From: Polytrichum commune
Taxonomy: Eukaryota; Streptophyta; Polytrichopsida; Polytrichales; Polytrichaceae
Length of the DNA stretch: 64,000 nt
Assembly: GCA_950295325.1 (NCBI GenBank)
Contig: OX485809.1
Coordinates: 4,402,001-4,466,000 of the forward strand
Direction: 5' to 3'
The position numbers were made by a program, and so were the translations under genes. This document shows, piece after piece, positions 48,195 to 60,600 of this stretch. The notes under the pieces are model-generated. The model ran no database searches, had not been told where the DNA came from, and was given only the letters and a program-made list of their open reading frames with translations. Numbering within the stretch: the stretch's first letter is position 1; each line of letters starts with the position of its first letter.

Positions 48195-48465
48195 GGTGCC
48201 CATACCCATGCCCATGCCCATGGGTTTTGGGTGGGCATGGGTGCAATATTATTATTCATGGGTGGGCATGGGTGGGGCACAATTACACAATCATACAAGA
48301 CACATTACACAATTACACAATACACATTACACAATTTTTGAATACATGGGTGCAATTTGAATAGCATGGGTGGGCATGGGTGCGCACATGTCATGCTATG
48401 TGTGGGCATGGGTGGGCATAGGTCACTGCTGATGGGCATGGTCTGGGTATGGGTGCAATTAAAAA
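48195..48465 (+). repeat. Degenerate minisatellite, GGGTGGGCATGGGTG unit
   Basis: Many copies of the GGGCATGGGTGGGCAT type (and the inverse CCCATGCCCATGCCCATGGG at the left edge), interrupted near 48280-48340 by a block of ACACAATTACACA repeats. Confidence 0.8.
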
Positions 48466-51400
48466 GGAAAATGTTGGGCTCTACTTCACACCTTGGCATA
48501 CATCCATACTGTACTTCACACAATCACAATCCACAAATCCACTCCTCTCCATAAAGTGAAACGATGGTTTTCAAAAGGTTACAAGACAAGTGGTCTCAAC
48601 CATACATTACTCCAAGGTGTTGTTACACAATTAAAGGGTTTCACACCCGATTCCTAGGTTGAGACAATGGAACTAGCAAATTGACAACCACAAAAAAAAA
48701 AAAAAATCACTCTTTTCTCGAGAGGGCCTAGATAACTTATGTGAAGGAGATTGATGAGTCCTCAATGATTCCTTTGATTATCGCCTACATGAAGTATATA
48801 GGGGAGAGGATCACGAGACTCGGCTAGCATGAGGTGTGTCTATCCATAGCCAAACTCGGAAGGATTGTCCTAATTTCTCACAAGTTTGTTGCAGATTCGT
48901 TGAACCCCTTTTTGATCCTTGCCAAGAGTCAGTGTAATTACTAAAACCCATTTCAATTTAGTAGTCACTAATCTCAATGTTTCGTCAATCTATCGAGAAC
49001 TCAAACTAAGATTTGAACTCAAAGTTCATAAAAATTTTAAAATTTAAATAATGTAACCAAAAAGTTAGATTCCAAAGACTGTCGCCTGAAGTTGGAGGCA
49101 CGCTATTAACAAAGAGTCGAAGTTTGGTTATAGTGTGAATAAGCACATTGAGCACAACAAGAGCAGTCTAACTCTAGCTAAATGAGTGGAATTGTTAGAA
49201 AATAAATAGGTTGAGTAGAGTGCAGCAATTTGTTGAGGTTGACATAGAACTTGCTACAACCTAGAATAAGAGATAGACATATTATAACATTGTGAATAAT
49301 TGACTATTGCCCCAAATTTGATAAATACATATGGCAATACAACAATCGTAATTAGTGGCATAAGTTGTGTATTGAGTGGTATATAGAAAATGAAAACATT
49401 GCATGCGCATTGATAGATGAAGCCATTTGAGCAAGGATAGATATTCAATGATGTGAGAGAGATTGTAATAAGGCCAATATACAAGTTGGAAAAATAGATG
49501 CATATAGAGATTGAGATGTCATGTTTGGTGAGGGTTTGACATAGATTGGAGAGAAGAGATAAGTGCAGATATAGAGAGAACATTGAAACAATCAAAGTCT
49601 GAGATATTACGATATCAATGCCAAAACGTTTGGCGATGCACATATATGCAATAGAAGTGAACCCAAAGCCCAAGGGTGGACTCTTCATACCACATATGAA
49701 TTAATTTGAGTGTAAGAAGGGTTGTTATTTGAGGCATTAGCATACAAAGTGTACAGAAGGGAGAGGTATTATTTTTCTCTAGTAGTACATTTAAAAAGGC
49801 TATAATGAATGGTGAAGTAAAGGTAGGTTTACAAAAGTGAGCCTTAAGCTTCATAGAAAATTTTGACAATAGATGTGCTAATTCCATCCATTATTGTCAT
49901 AAGATAATACTTCTCAATGACTCCCTTGTCCATTCTTGTTGGGGTTTGCATTTGGGTTCTAAGTTTTTACAACTTTAAGACTCATGGGCTCCTTGAATTT
50001 TGTTCTCTAGATTGTGGCTAAGTTATTATGCTCTTGTCTTTGTTTGCTTAATGCAATTGTTGAGTTACATGCCATGGATGAAAAAGATCTTCAATGATTT
50101 TCTAATTGGAAAGGGAAAGGTAATTTTATTTGTACTAAATGCTAATTATATTCGATTTTTATGTATTTTTATATAGTGGAGGCATTTATTACATTACATT
50201 GAGAAAATTCATATAAATACATGAGTCCATTTTTTAGCACGCCATTAGTACGTATACACTTGTTCCTCTATAAGCTTTTCATATATAGGGAATTTAATTT
50301 CATGGTTCAAACCCATGCACATCACTAAGGTTTCCAATGAAGAGTCCACCCTGTAGGGACCCAGAGGCAAAGAACTCTCAAATTACGATTAGTTCATTAT
50401 AGTAAGTATACAACGCCATTGCCAAGGAACAATGTCGCATAGAAAATAATGAAGTGGCCACCACCAAGAAGTTGCCAAGAGTATGTGAAGGGTGAGGTAA
50501 GAGAAGAAATGAAGTAAGAATCATGATTGAAGTTAAGAGTGGTTGTTAGGAGAGGGGGCGAAGACTAAATCATGATGGGTTGTCAATCATGTTGATAGGA
50601 CAAAAGTGCAAGTGGAAAAATTCCAGGAGGCTAGGGTTGTTGGTAGTCTTAGTCCTGATAGACTATAGTCCTAAAGCCGAAAGACAAACTAATAGATATG
50701 TTATTTTATAATATTTTATGACCTTAATTGTGATGTGCCTAAGGCTAGTCTTAGTTTATGCTAACAAGGCCTATAGCCTAGCAAATGTATGACTATCTGT
50801 GGCGTTTGCAGGGATTAGAGCCTAAGGTGCTTTGTGTGCATGATTGATTCACAAATGAGATAAGTTTTCATAAAGAACACAAATGGAATTAGAAGAGGGT
50901 TTAACCTTTTAGCAATGCAATTTGATTTATGATTGATGGCATGAAACAAACATCTTAATAAGGAAGACACTAACCCCAATAAGATTAAATCCTTATGAAT
51001 GACCATGGTTGCATGTGACAAAGACTATTGCCCAAGCTACAGAGCTTCACAAATAGCCTTGGAAGAATGACATTAGAAAGTTAGGACACTCCATACAAGA
51101 TAAAGTCACTCACGATTGAAATAAACACAAATGAAGCTTAAGAGGGGAAACAATGAGAAAAAAAAACCGTTTCAAATAGGAATGAAACAAGAAAAAAAAC
51201 CTTCAATTGTTATAGAATCTCTTAAACCAGTGCGACCTTTATCTTTATAGACACAAGACCAATCTTCCTTGAGATAAGGTACCATGAGTTTGGTCATTTT
51301 AATTCAAGTGGTTTGTTTAGAATTCTCCCTACTATATCAAAAGCATGCCTACCTTGAGCACTAAACACTAAAGTCTTACACAACCTTGGCACGTGTCTTG

Positions 51401-51729
51401 CTCAAATCGAATTTGAGAACAATGGAGTTTTGGCAAACTTCCTCCGAGAGTGTGTTGGGCTCAAAGATCAATTAGTCCCCCAAAAATGCCGCATTCTAAC
51501 ACAACCAAGGAGGAGATAGCTATTGGTTATTGGAATATGGTCACCAAGTGGTCCAATCAGTGTGGTTCTTCAAAGTGGCTCAAACTTAACTGTTTTTGGC
51601 TTAGATTTGGGTGTTTTTTTTACTCTTGTTTTTATATAGTTAAATTTCACAAGCTTAAGTACCGGAGTCGTCTTCATCTTCCGCGTCTTGAGAAACCTCT
51701 CAAAAACAAGTACACTAAATACGAGCGCA
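48466..51729. other. Unassigned spacer
   Basis: AT-rich, including an A15 run near 48692. A 144-codon open frame on minus at 49254-49688 is rich in Ile, Leu and Ser and looks like antisense AT-rich sequence rather than a gene. Confidence 0.35.
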
Positions 51730-52010
51730 TACACTAAATATCAATAGCCTTATGAAAGTAAGTAACATTAAATGTAAAGTCAAACACTAAATATCAACTG
51801 TGGTAATATGTGGAAGTTACATGTTTGAATTTAATGTCAGTAAGAATATGAAAGAAATGATTTAATAAGGGAGATGGCAGTAGGGAAGGTAACGACACAT
51901 TTATGTCTAACACTAATTATCAAGGAATTGAAAATTAGTGTTGAGCAAGGTAAGGTGGTAAACAACACTAAATATAATGAAACACTAAATATCCTATTTA
52001 GTGTACTGTG
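51730..52010 (+). repeat. CACTAAATAT-word repeat
   Basis: Contains at least four CACTAA(A/T)TAT words and ends in the palindrome CACTAAATA-TCC-TATTTAGTG (51983-52003). Part of it (ATTAGTGTTGAGCAAG) resembles 45645-45665. Confidence 0.5.
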
Positions 52011-52210
52011 TTTTTGGAACGAGTACCCGAAAATGTCACAGTCGTTTTTCGTAGAAAAGGAATAAGGCCATTGGCCGAGAGAAGACAGGAGGGGGGGACA
52101 GGTGTCGCACGCACGTGCATTCCCAGTTTGGAAGGTGGAAAGGGCTGGTGTCCACAGGAGAAGCAAGGGAGGCCTGCCCCCCCTCCTTGCGGACGTGGCA
52201 GTCTGTGATA

Positions 52211-52712
52211 GGGCCACGTCACACACGAGCCAAGAGCCGTGACCGTGAAATTGTGGGGGCCCAAACAAAAAGTATCCAAAGGCCGTCCCAACACACCTCC
52301 AAACTCATGTAGTGTGGTCACGGACCGTCAAGTGTAGTGTGAAGTCATATGTGACTGGGCCCTCAACCGAATGTTATTTCAATGAATTTCTATTCACGCG
52401 GGTCCTCACACATGACAAAATAAAATAAACCAACGGTTGTGAGCGTTCGGAGTGCCATGGTCTCCCAGGTCTTGTGTTAGGCCCACCTCCAAGACGTGGT
52501 TCTTGAAAATTGTCCAAGTGACCATGAAACATGATCCATTCGATGCCATGTAGGAATCCATGTAGGCTTGACATCCATCTTGCATTCACGTACTCCGTTG
52601 GTCCCTCAAGCACAGTGTGAAGCGAACTTGGACCGGGCTCCGCCTTTTCCACCAATGAGAGTGCTTGAAGTGTAATGGTCACGGGCTCTCAGTCTCGTGT
52701 GTGAAGTGGCCC
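52211..52712 (-). mobile_element. Tourist/Harbinger MITE, copy 2 (inverted)
   Basis: 502 bp, reverse-complement of the 38333 and 61518 copies, with both terminal inverted repeats present (GGGCCACGTCACACACGAG at left). The flanking triplets ATA and TTT do not match, so the target duplication is lost or the flank was rearranged. Confidence 0.82.
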
Positions 52713-52839
52713 TTTTTTTCAGGGTCTCTAGATGTCTCCCATTGCCAGGAGATTTTATTATCCCTGGCATTATTTTAATTTATTGCTTGTGAGGTCTGAA
52801 GTCATTACCGGATACTTGTGCTCATTAAGGTGAACCAAG

Positions 52840-53034
52840 TCTAACCGTTTGAATGTTGTGATCTTTTGGTTTTTCTTTAATCATTTATGGTGTACTCCAT
52901 AAATTTGTCTACATTGAAAATTGAAGTATGGAACATCAACCGGTTATTGCTCAAATTCAACCGGTTCATGTGTAACTAGCAGTTGGTTGTCCCTGTTCAT
53001 TTTTTCATTCCAACTGTGAACACACACTGCACTC
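52840..53034 (+). repeat. AACCGGTT-box repeat, copy 3
   Basis: Matches 25301-25560. It ends at the target site of the next MITE, so it is possibly interrupted by it. Confidence 0.5.
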
Positions 53035-53037
53035 TTA

Positions 53038-53951
53038 GGGCCGGTTTACACTACGGTGGGGAAGTCCACCGGTCATGAAAAAGAGGGCGTTTCTCAATTG
53101 TGATTGGTCGAAAATGCAACTCTTGACCGGTGGGTGTTTACACTAGGTGAAGAAAACAATGGTGGTGAACTTTTCTCATCGATGATAAAATGACATGGCT
53201 GCCTACATGGCGGCACTTTTTGGAGTTGGGCTTCTCCGGCCTCTTGAGGCCGGACAAGAAACTCCTCCTCTGGAAAAGCCCAACTCAATAAAAAATTAAT
53301 TTTCAAAAACAGATATGGACCGTAGATTTCAGATCTGGTTTTTTCAAAACCTAAGGTGTTGGCAATTCTCTCTCTCTCTCTCTCTCTCTCTTAGTAGCTC
53401 CTTAGCGATTTTTTTTTGTGCAAATTTTTTTGTGAAGATCAAAGATAAGAAGAGAGAAATTGATGAGGATGATTAAGAGGAGAGCATGTCTTAAATAATA
53501 CGAAAGAGTAGTGCTTTGTCCAATGTGTATGGGTTTTCCCCTCTTCATTCTTAAACACCCAAGGAGACATTTATTTCCTACATGGGCCAAACTTGACAAT
53601 TGGCAATTTGGCAATTTTCATTATCTTTTGAATAAAAATTGAACATTATATTACACAATTCTTATGAACACCATTCTTGTTGAAATCTTTTGATACAATG
53701 TGAATGTAGAGAATTATGGTTTTTTATCACAAAAAATCTTCACCATTAGGTGAACCTCTCTTCACCGGTGGACTTCTCCGCTAAACTTCTCCTCTAGGTG
53801 TTTAGACTTCAACTGGTCAAGACTCCTTAAGAAATATTTTATTGCCTTTAATTCTTCTCTGACACATCCACCATTTGCCTCATATAACCATATCTTGGCC
53901 AAGCATTCTTGACCGACCGGAGGCCTTCTCCACCGTAGTGTAAACCGGCCC
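53038..53951. mobile_element. Harbinger-type non-autonomous element, 914 bp
   Basis: Ends are inverted (GGGCCGGTTTACACTACGGT left; the right end reads the same on the minus strand). Flanked by TTA at 53035-53037 and 53952-53954. The interior includes (TC)12 at 53367-53390 and repeated CACCGGT-type words near both ends. No transposase. Confidence 0.87.
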
Positions 53952-53954
53952 TTA

Positions 53955-56900
53955 ATTTGCTACAAAGAACGTGATGCACGATTCTTCACTTACACCTTCC
54001 TAAGAAGGTATGCTTCTCTGGAGTGTAACTTATTAGCATGTGGACATCATGCATTTTAGGGTTTAAGAAAGAGAGGTGACACAACGATTGCAGATGCATG
54101 ACACATTGTTCGCAAATTCAAGAAACATGTTCACTGCAACTGTGAACGACATTGTACTTCCATTTTTCTACGAAGGGTGCAGTATGAGGTGTAAGATACC
54201 TCACTGCATTGTTTTGTCTAATTAGTGTGGGTTACCATTCAGAGCTATGCGTTGCTAAAACTTTACCGGCATTATCAATTTTACCAACTAAGTTATATCA
54301 TAGTGTTCGGTATGCATGCTAACTACTTATGTAATTTGGGTAAAAAATGATACTCCCAATAATATATTATACCAATGCGTAACTCCAAATGGTAACCCAT
54401 ACACTAATTAGGCAAAAAGTGTCCCGTCCTATTGATACATGCGTCTATTGAGTGTCACAAGCCTAAAACTTGTGTTCGGCGTTTGGTCATGCTTGTGTTG
54501 TTTGCTTTGTTTCTTAGGATGAGGTGGAAGAGGCTTTCAAAGCATTTTTTTTGTTTGCTTTTCCTTTAGTAAGTAAAGTGCGTGGTTATGTAGAAGATGA
54601 CATATAATTTTATGTGCTTTCCTTTTCATGGTTTTGGGTGGAAACAACATTACATTAATGCATCTCCCAAATATATGCATTGTTATTGATTAGATTAGCA
54701 ATCACTTGGTCGGCAACCCCCAAAAAGAAATCACGCAAAAAACCATGTCAAGAACATAAAATATATATACTTCTACATAAGTAGTGCATTTTTTTGAGCG
54801 TTGGCCAAAAATGTCACTACGGATATACTTGTCGAAGCAATCCTAGGATTGGTCGAGAAGGGGGTAGGAAAGCTTCATTTGTATGGTAATCTTAGGTTTT
54901 GTTAAGTGGCAAGGGTTGGAAAACAATGTTTTGGGAAGGCGACGACAATAGCCGCTAGGACTCTGCTAGTATGTGGAACTTGACAGTCACTGCATGTGGG
55001 GTCTTTGACAAGGTTCATATTGAGATAGACAACGTTGCCCAAGTCAATAAGTACACAATTCATGTTGTTCATAACATTGCATAAGACCCCTCTCCATGTT
55101 TGTGCCCCCTAGGCCCATGCCTAATATTCCACCATATATGTAGTAGGGTGTGAATCCTAAGTAAAACTCAAATTGAATCTAGAACAAGTTAATGGCTCTA
55201 CATGTCAGCCTTTGCCCCCCCCCCCCCCCCCCCATGAATTGGCTACAACAAGTACACACCATGCTTAGGGCTCCAACCTCCCTCCACGTTCAAGCTCCTT
55301 GCCATGGCCCAACCCCAACCAACCCTGTTGTTAGCTGACGATTCCATTGCCTGGCCCCACCAATATTTACAATCCAACTAAAAGAAGGGAGACGTGGAAA
55401 CTAATTTTGGGCGGCCAACGGCACATCATGGTTCCGTCAATGAGGAGCTCGCCTCCTACCCTCCACACTAATCTAGGGCAATCCTTCAATCCATTATGGA
55501 TTGAAAGCTAATGATGTTCTATGACAACTCCAAAATTCAAGGTGTTCATCACATCTAATATATTTAATCTTGCAACCTCCTTTTGTGAGTACAACTCTTT
55601 CAATCAAATTACGATGCCCTTGCAACTTCTGTTCACACATGTCAATTGTGGATACATGGAAAGTCAAGACTTGTCACTTGGGGCCAACTACGGTTGCTCA
55701 TAATATTGCAAAATTAACACAACTTCACAATGATAATTAGTTGTGATGGTGCACAGATGCAAGTACAATGCCTTATACTTGGGAAATTATGGCTAACATG
55801 GGACATATAATCCCTTATTGGTATACAATTAATGCAATATTGGCAAACCCAATTCAATTACTTCCATTATGTTTTTGGTGTCATGTGATGCAATGGTCTA
55901 GAAGGCGGCCAAGACGTGCATGTCAAACACCCCCAACTCAATCCAAATGTTTCAACCAACACACCCTTCTTCCTTTTGCCTTCTTTTCTCTTCTATATCA
56001 CCTTCTTCACATGCATGCAAGTGAGTTTTGTTCCATTTTTTTTTTTGCTAAACTGTCCTACTCAAATTTTCCTCTTTTTTCACTTCCAGTGCACAATTTA
56101 GAATTTATGACTGCAACGCACATTTTCCCCATATATGTTACGTGTTTTTTTTTCACTTTCCCAAAAATACACCATATTTATAATTTACATGTCTTCTATG
56201 AATGTATGTCCATTGTCTTCATGTCATTAGGATACGAGTATATCAACATCAACATACCTTAAACTAACATTTTGCATCCATATATGTCATTTTTGTGTTT
56301 TTTTTCCCTGCCATAGTTTTTGCCCCCACACCTCACTCCTTTGTTTAGCCACCCTCTTCACACTTGGTTTGCACTTCCCCCATGTATGGCAAAATCCATC
56401 CCCCTAAGTACAATATTAAGCTACAATTTTATACCCGGATTTGTTTGGTGGATACAATTAATTTGCTTAGTTCAATTGTCAACTACATGACTTATGAAAG
56501 GATCTTATTATGACGTGTTTCATTATTTCATGCCATCTTCTGCTATGATAGTTTGGTATGAAACCAAATCATCGTTCCAAGTACAATTTATATGAGAGGC
56601 TACCATTTTATAGGGTTTTGACCTTGTTATCCAACTACAACCATGGAAATTACAACTACACTAGTTTAATCCATAATGTTATGATCCATATGTACGGAGA
56701 TTTACGATTTCTTTCAACTGACCATTTTTCTCTTTCTAAATGGTGTATGTACCCCCTCCCCCCCCCCCTCAACCACCACCAATCTTCATGTGTATATATA
56801 ACTGGTTTTAGAGACGAAGTTACTTTCCCTCAATGTGTCTTGGGGGGTGCACTGCAATATCCCATACGGAACCGCGTGAGTGAACAAAAGGGGTATTAAT

Positions 56901-56990
56901 TATGGGGTAGGCTTATAAAATATACATGAGCTTAGGGTATTACTTTGGTCAATTTTGTAAGTATACATAGCCCAAAATGATCATACCACT
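53955..56990. other. Unassigned spacer
   Basis: C19 tract at 55215-55233 and C-rich tract near 56754-56769. A 164-codon open frame at 55768-56262 on plus has no recognisable domain and may be chance. No gene was identified. Confidence 0.35.
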
Positions 56991-56994
56991 AATC

Positions 56995-57720
56995 ATTCTG
57001 ATTTAGCCTTAAATGATGCAATTGGTCTAAGTTCAAATTGTCCATCAGAGAATGTTGACACCCATGAAGAACCAGATACTAATACACCCATTGTATAATT
57101 TGAATGAAGACATTTCTTGTATAGTATGGTTGATGAGCATGAAGAAATTCCTTTGGAAAAATATGTGGTGCCATTTGTTGTTGTTGATGGTTCGAAGATC
57201 TTTAAAAATGCCTTGGTTAATCAATTAAATAACAACCCCACATTGTCCAAGGATAGGTTGACTAGAATTAAGGTTGGTAGGCTATATACCAAACATGAGA
57301 AGAATATATCAAGAGTTGGTGATAAAGATTTCATCTGAAATTGGGATGTGATTGTGATGTGGCTTTTGTCGCTAAGGCAATGATTGAAAAAAAGTAAAAA
57401 AGGATGCCAAAAACAAATCAAAAGCATTGACTACTCAAACTTGGTATTTAGGAAGGGTTTATAAAATCTGTAGAAAATTTGCAAGTGGGTGGGTTGAGTA
57501 TAGAGAACCAAATAATTAGTTAGATCAACTATCTCTTATGGAGATTGGATTGTGTTGGTACCAAAAAGATCATGGATCACCATGGACTTATGACTTGACA
57601 AATCATATCATGATAGACTTAGAAATTGTTATAGCACTAGTTGCAATAACTTTTGTAGTAGGAAAAAAAACTTGTACGAGTTACATCTTACATATGAAAA
57701 AATGTTAAATGATTTTATCA
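56995..57720 (+). pseudogene. Broken coding segment of unrecognised family (part 1)
   Basis: One frame reads LALNDAIGLSSNCPSENVD, crosses two stops (57096, 57105), then continues from 57117 as PLEKYVVPFVVVDGSKIF, KNALVNQLNNNPTLSKDRLT and RIKVGRLY, ending at a stop near 57336. After about 100 bp, protein-like translation resumes in another frame (WYLGRVYKICRKFASGWVEY). The conserved-looking core (VPF, GSKIFK, LN.NP.LSKDRLTR, GRV..RK.) suggests a real protein family. I do not recognise its function. Stops and frame changes make it a pseudogene. Part 2 follows at 58.0 kb. Confidence 0.45.
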
Positions 57721-57999
57721 ATGATAAATAAGTGTTTTTAAAGTGAAAAAATTCAAGCATATTTTTAGACCATCTTTTTCATTGTATATGTATGTTAGGC
57801 TTTTGTTTTTTAATTTACTTTGAGCATGCATACATATGTTATGTTTCTTTTTTGTTACATGTATGTATGTATATCAATTTTTTAAATGAAAGAATAACTG
57901 TATGTAGGGGTGTTCATTTGAAGGTGACGCATGCACGCTATATCTGATGTTTAACACTGAATGCACTTCCCGGGCAATGTGTATGTTCATTGTAAGGCT

Positions 58000-58780
58000 T
58001 TAGGGTTATCTTGTCCGATCATGATGATGCACAATCTCTTGTGCCTGAGCCATCACTACCCCCCTAGACTGGGCTCTTACTTTTACTACAAGGACATGTC
58101 GTCCTAAACATCCTTCATTTACTTCAAGTCTTCTGGATCCATCTCCCTTTATGTCGGTTGACCCTCTTTCTACTCCTTCATCTACTAACATGGGTGAATT
58201 ACCATACTACACAAAAAGTAGTATCTCCTCCCACACATCGTTTAACTTAGCTCCCTCTCTTGCCTCTACACCTTTTTCTAGCCCCTTTGTGGGTGCACTT
58301 CCATGAGTGCCTCCTAACCCATATATTCATCCGCCTCTTGACACCTTTCATGCAACACCTCTTCGAGATGTGCACAACGTACGCCCTTTCCAAGGTCTGG
58401 GGATGCACCGCATACATGTCCAGACAGTCCCCCCCCCCCCCCCCTCCTTCTTTCACGAACCTCAAGATTCTTTGTTTGAGACCCCTCCATGATCACAACC
58501 TTTCCTTGCATTTCAAGAATCTTTGGATGACTTTCCTTCCCAACTATCTAAGTTATGCCTCCTAGTTCCATCCAAGACGATGATGAATTATCGTGTTCTT
58601 TGGAAGGGGTGTTGTACTTCTTTAAACTCTACACATCCGATAAAGATGTCCGTACAACATTTAGTGGCTCAAAACTTTCTACGGGTGGTACATCGTTGCA
58701 AAAAACAGAGGGAGTGATGGCTAGGGGTTTGCTACTTGGCCTTAGCCGTCATTGGCACGCTACTACACCAAGGGTCTAGT
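58000..58780 (+). pseudogene. Broken proline/serine-rich coding segment (part 2)
   Basis: Low-complexity but protein-like translation with few stops: SLLDPSPFMSVDPLSTPSST, TSFNLAPSLASTPFSSPF, PYIHPPLDTFHATPLRD and, after the C-tract (58429-58444) and frame changes, FQESLDDFPSQLSKL, DDDELSCSLEGVLYFFKLY and LQKTEGVMARGLLLGLSRHW. It looks like a disordered Pro/Ser-rich domain followed by a more structured end. It may be part of the same element as 56995-57720. No family was assigned. Confidence 0.35.
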
Positions 58781-58790
58781 GACTCAAAGA

Positions 58791-58820
58791 CCCCACCCCA
58801 CCCCACCCCACCCCACCCCA
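58791..58820 (+). repeat. (CCCCA)6 microsatellite
   Basis: Six perfect CCCCA units, a G-quadruplex-capable sequence on the minus strand. Confidence 0.95.
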
Positions 58821-58914
58821 ACTCATTGTTTCATCTGGAAAGTCTAGTCTGCGATTACCGCCAATGCTCGCCCAACACACCATGAATCACATCCCGACAT
58901 AATCGCTCATAAAA

Positions 58915-59300
58915 TAAAGTAGATGAGACCACGGGTTTAGTCCCAACCCTTGAGTTTATGAGGATTATCACAAAGTCATCCAAGTTTTCTTAATGCTTAA
59001 ATTATCATACACAAAGTTTGGTGTCAGGCTATTACAAATTGGCATTCTAGCTTGCCCTACTAGGATGGGTGGACCAAGCTGGCCTTGCATAGGCCAATCC
59101 AAGCTTTAGGACTGAAGGTCCCATGCGCATACCCTATTCTAAATCCTAGAATTTTCTCAAAGTTTGAGAGATAAAGAGAAGAAGTCTCAAAAGTGCCACC
59201 CAACATTCAAAATAGATCCGACACACGATAAGCTAATGAGCTCTTCATAGAAAGCTTGTTACGCAAAGAAGGATCCAACCCACGCTTTTGTCACTCTTTG
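58915..59300 (-). repeat. Dispersed repeat family R2, copy 3 (inverted)
   Basis: The reverse complement matches 9510-9905 and 36525-36945, including CTAGGATGGGTGGACCAAGC and the CTCTTTGAGGGACTTTAC-type end. Confidence 0.65.
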
Positions 59301-60239
59301 AGGGACTTTACAAATAACTCTAATGTCTCCGATTCTTGACTCAGTTCCGGGTAGGCTCCCAGCCGGTCTTGGAAATAATGAAAATCTTGGAATATGTGCT
59401 TCAACATAAACTTTTGCAGGTGAAAAATAATGCAAGGAGGAAAGTGACCTAAAAAATGTACGTTGGAGGATCACTAGGTTGCATAATTATCTTTTTCCAT
59501 TGTTTATTTTAAAAGCCATCTAGCGATCGATGCACAACTACATTTGTCGAGAGGATCATCATCATCATCAATTATGATATTATGATATTCTCTCAAACTT
59601 TGGTTTTATAGTTTACTTGTCACCTTGAGTGATGAGATGCCAAATGCTCAACGCGAAGGAATGAAAAGGTGTGTTTATGTGGGCCGCAAGGGCATTGAGT
59701 GGTCGTTGGAGTTTGTGTGATAAGATGGTCTCACCTATCTCCAACAATTTGGTGAATTTGGGTACCTCAAGTGACCCGATGTCATGTGTTAATTATGTTG
59801 TTGGATTAACCTTTGAAAGTGGATTCGGAAGCATGCCCATTTCCAAATACATGAATCATATGAATTTTGTACATATGTTTTTTAAAGGTGGAATATTCCG
59901 AAACCCATCGTGATGGTATGTTTTGTGTTGCTCATCTTGGTCACTCCCCACCTTTGCATGAGGTAAAATAGTTTCTTAAACAACCTTGCACTTTCAAGAG
60001 GGGCATTGGATTGGTGAATACATGTCAACTAACTCCATCACAACCAAATTCCACATCCAACTTGAACGCAACTCTTTGTGTGCCAATTATATCATTTTCA
60101 TGATCTCGTTTCTAGTTGTGTACTCAAGCTTAGAGATTGCTTTCTAAAACTAGAATGAGTGTTTTTTGGGGAGTTGGAACTAACAAGATTTGGCGGAAAA
60201 GTGGTGCCACGCTAACGCCACTTTCATAGTTCGTACTTT
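59301..60239. other. Unassigned spacer
   Basis: No gene or element recognised; a short (ATC)n run lies near 59558. Confidence 0.4.
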
Positions 60240-60600
60240 GGACTCATACCCTAATGTAGACTAAGGTAGATGTGCCTGATTCAGTGTCTCGTCTTAAATG
60301 GACACGTACAACTGAGTGTTGAATGGTTGCATGTGGGTCTAAAACCGGACACCAAAAAGACTTGTTTGCAATGAGATCGGACTACACGCTAAAAAATCTA
60401 TTAATAATTATGTACACAGAGGGACCCGTATGATCATTTGATGGAGAATCTTCACTTTGACAACAAACATGAAGTTCATATGAGCTCTGAGAAGTATGAA
60501 AAAAACGACTACATACATGATTTGAATTTGGTAATCATGTCGCACTTGTTGCGTATTTCATATTCTACAAGAAGTGGGTGCAGGGACAAAAGTGTATGTT
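60240..60600 (+). repeat. Dispersed repeat family R3, copy 2
   Basis: Matches 31575-31950 (AAGGTAGATGTGCCT, GGAGAATCTTCACTTTGA, CATGTCGCACTTGTTGCGTA, AGAAGTGGGTGCAGGG). Confidence 0.6.

Noticed and set aside
49254..49688. 144-codon open frame on minus
   Set aside because: Composition is Ile/Leu/Ser-rich as expected from antisense AT-rich DNA; no domain, splice context or repeated occurrence.
55768..56262. 164-codon open frame on plus
   Set aside because: No recognisable motif; long runs of Phe and His come from T-rich tracts. Probably chance.
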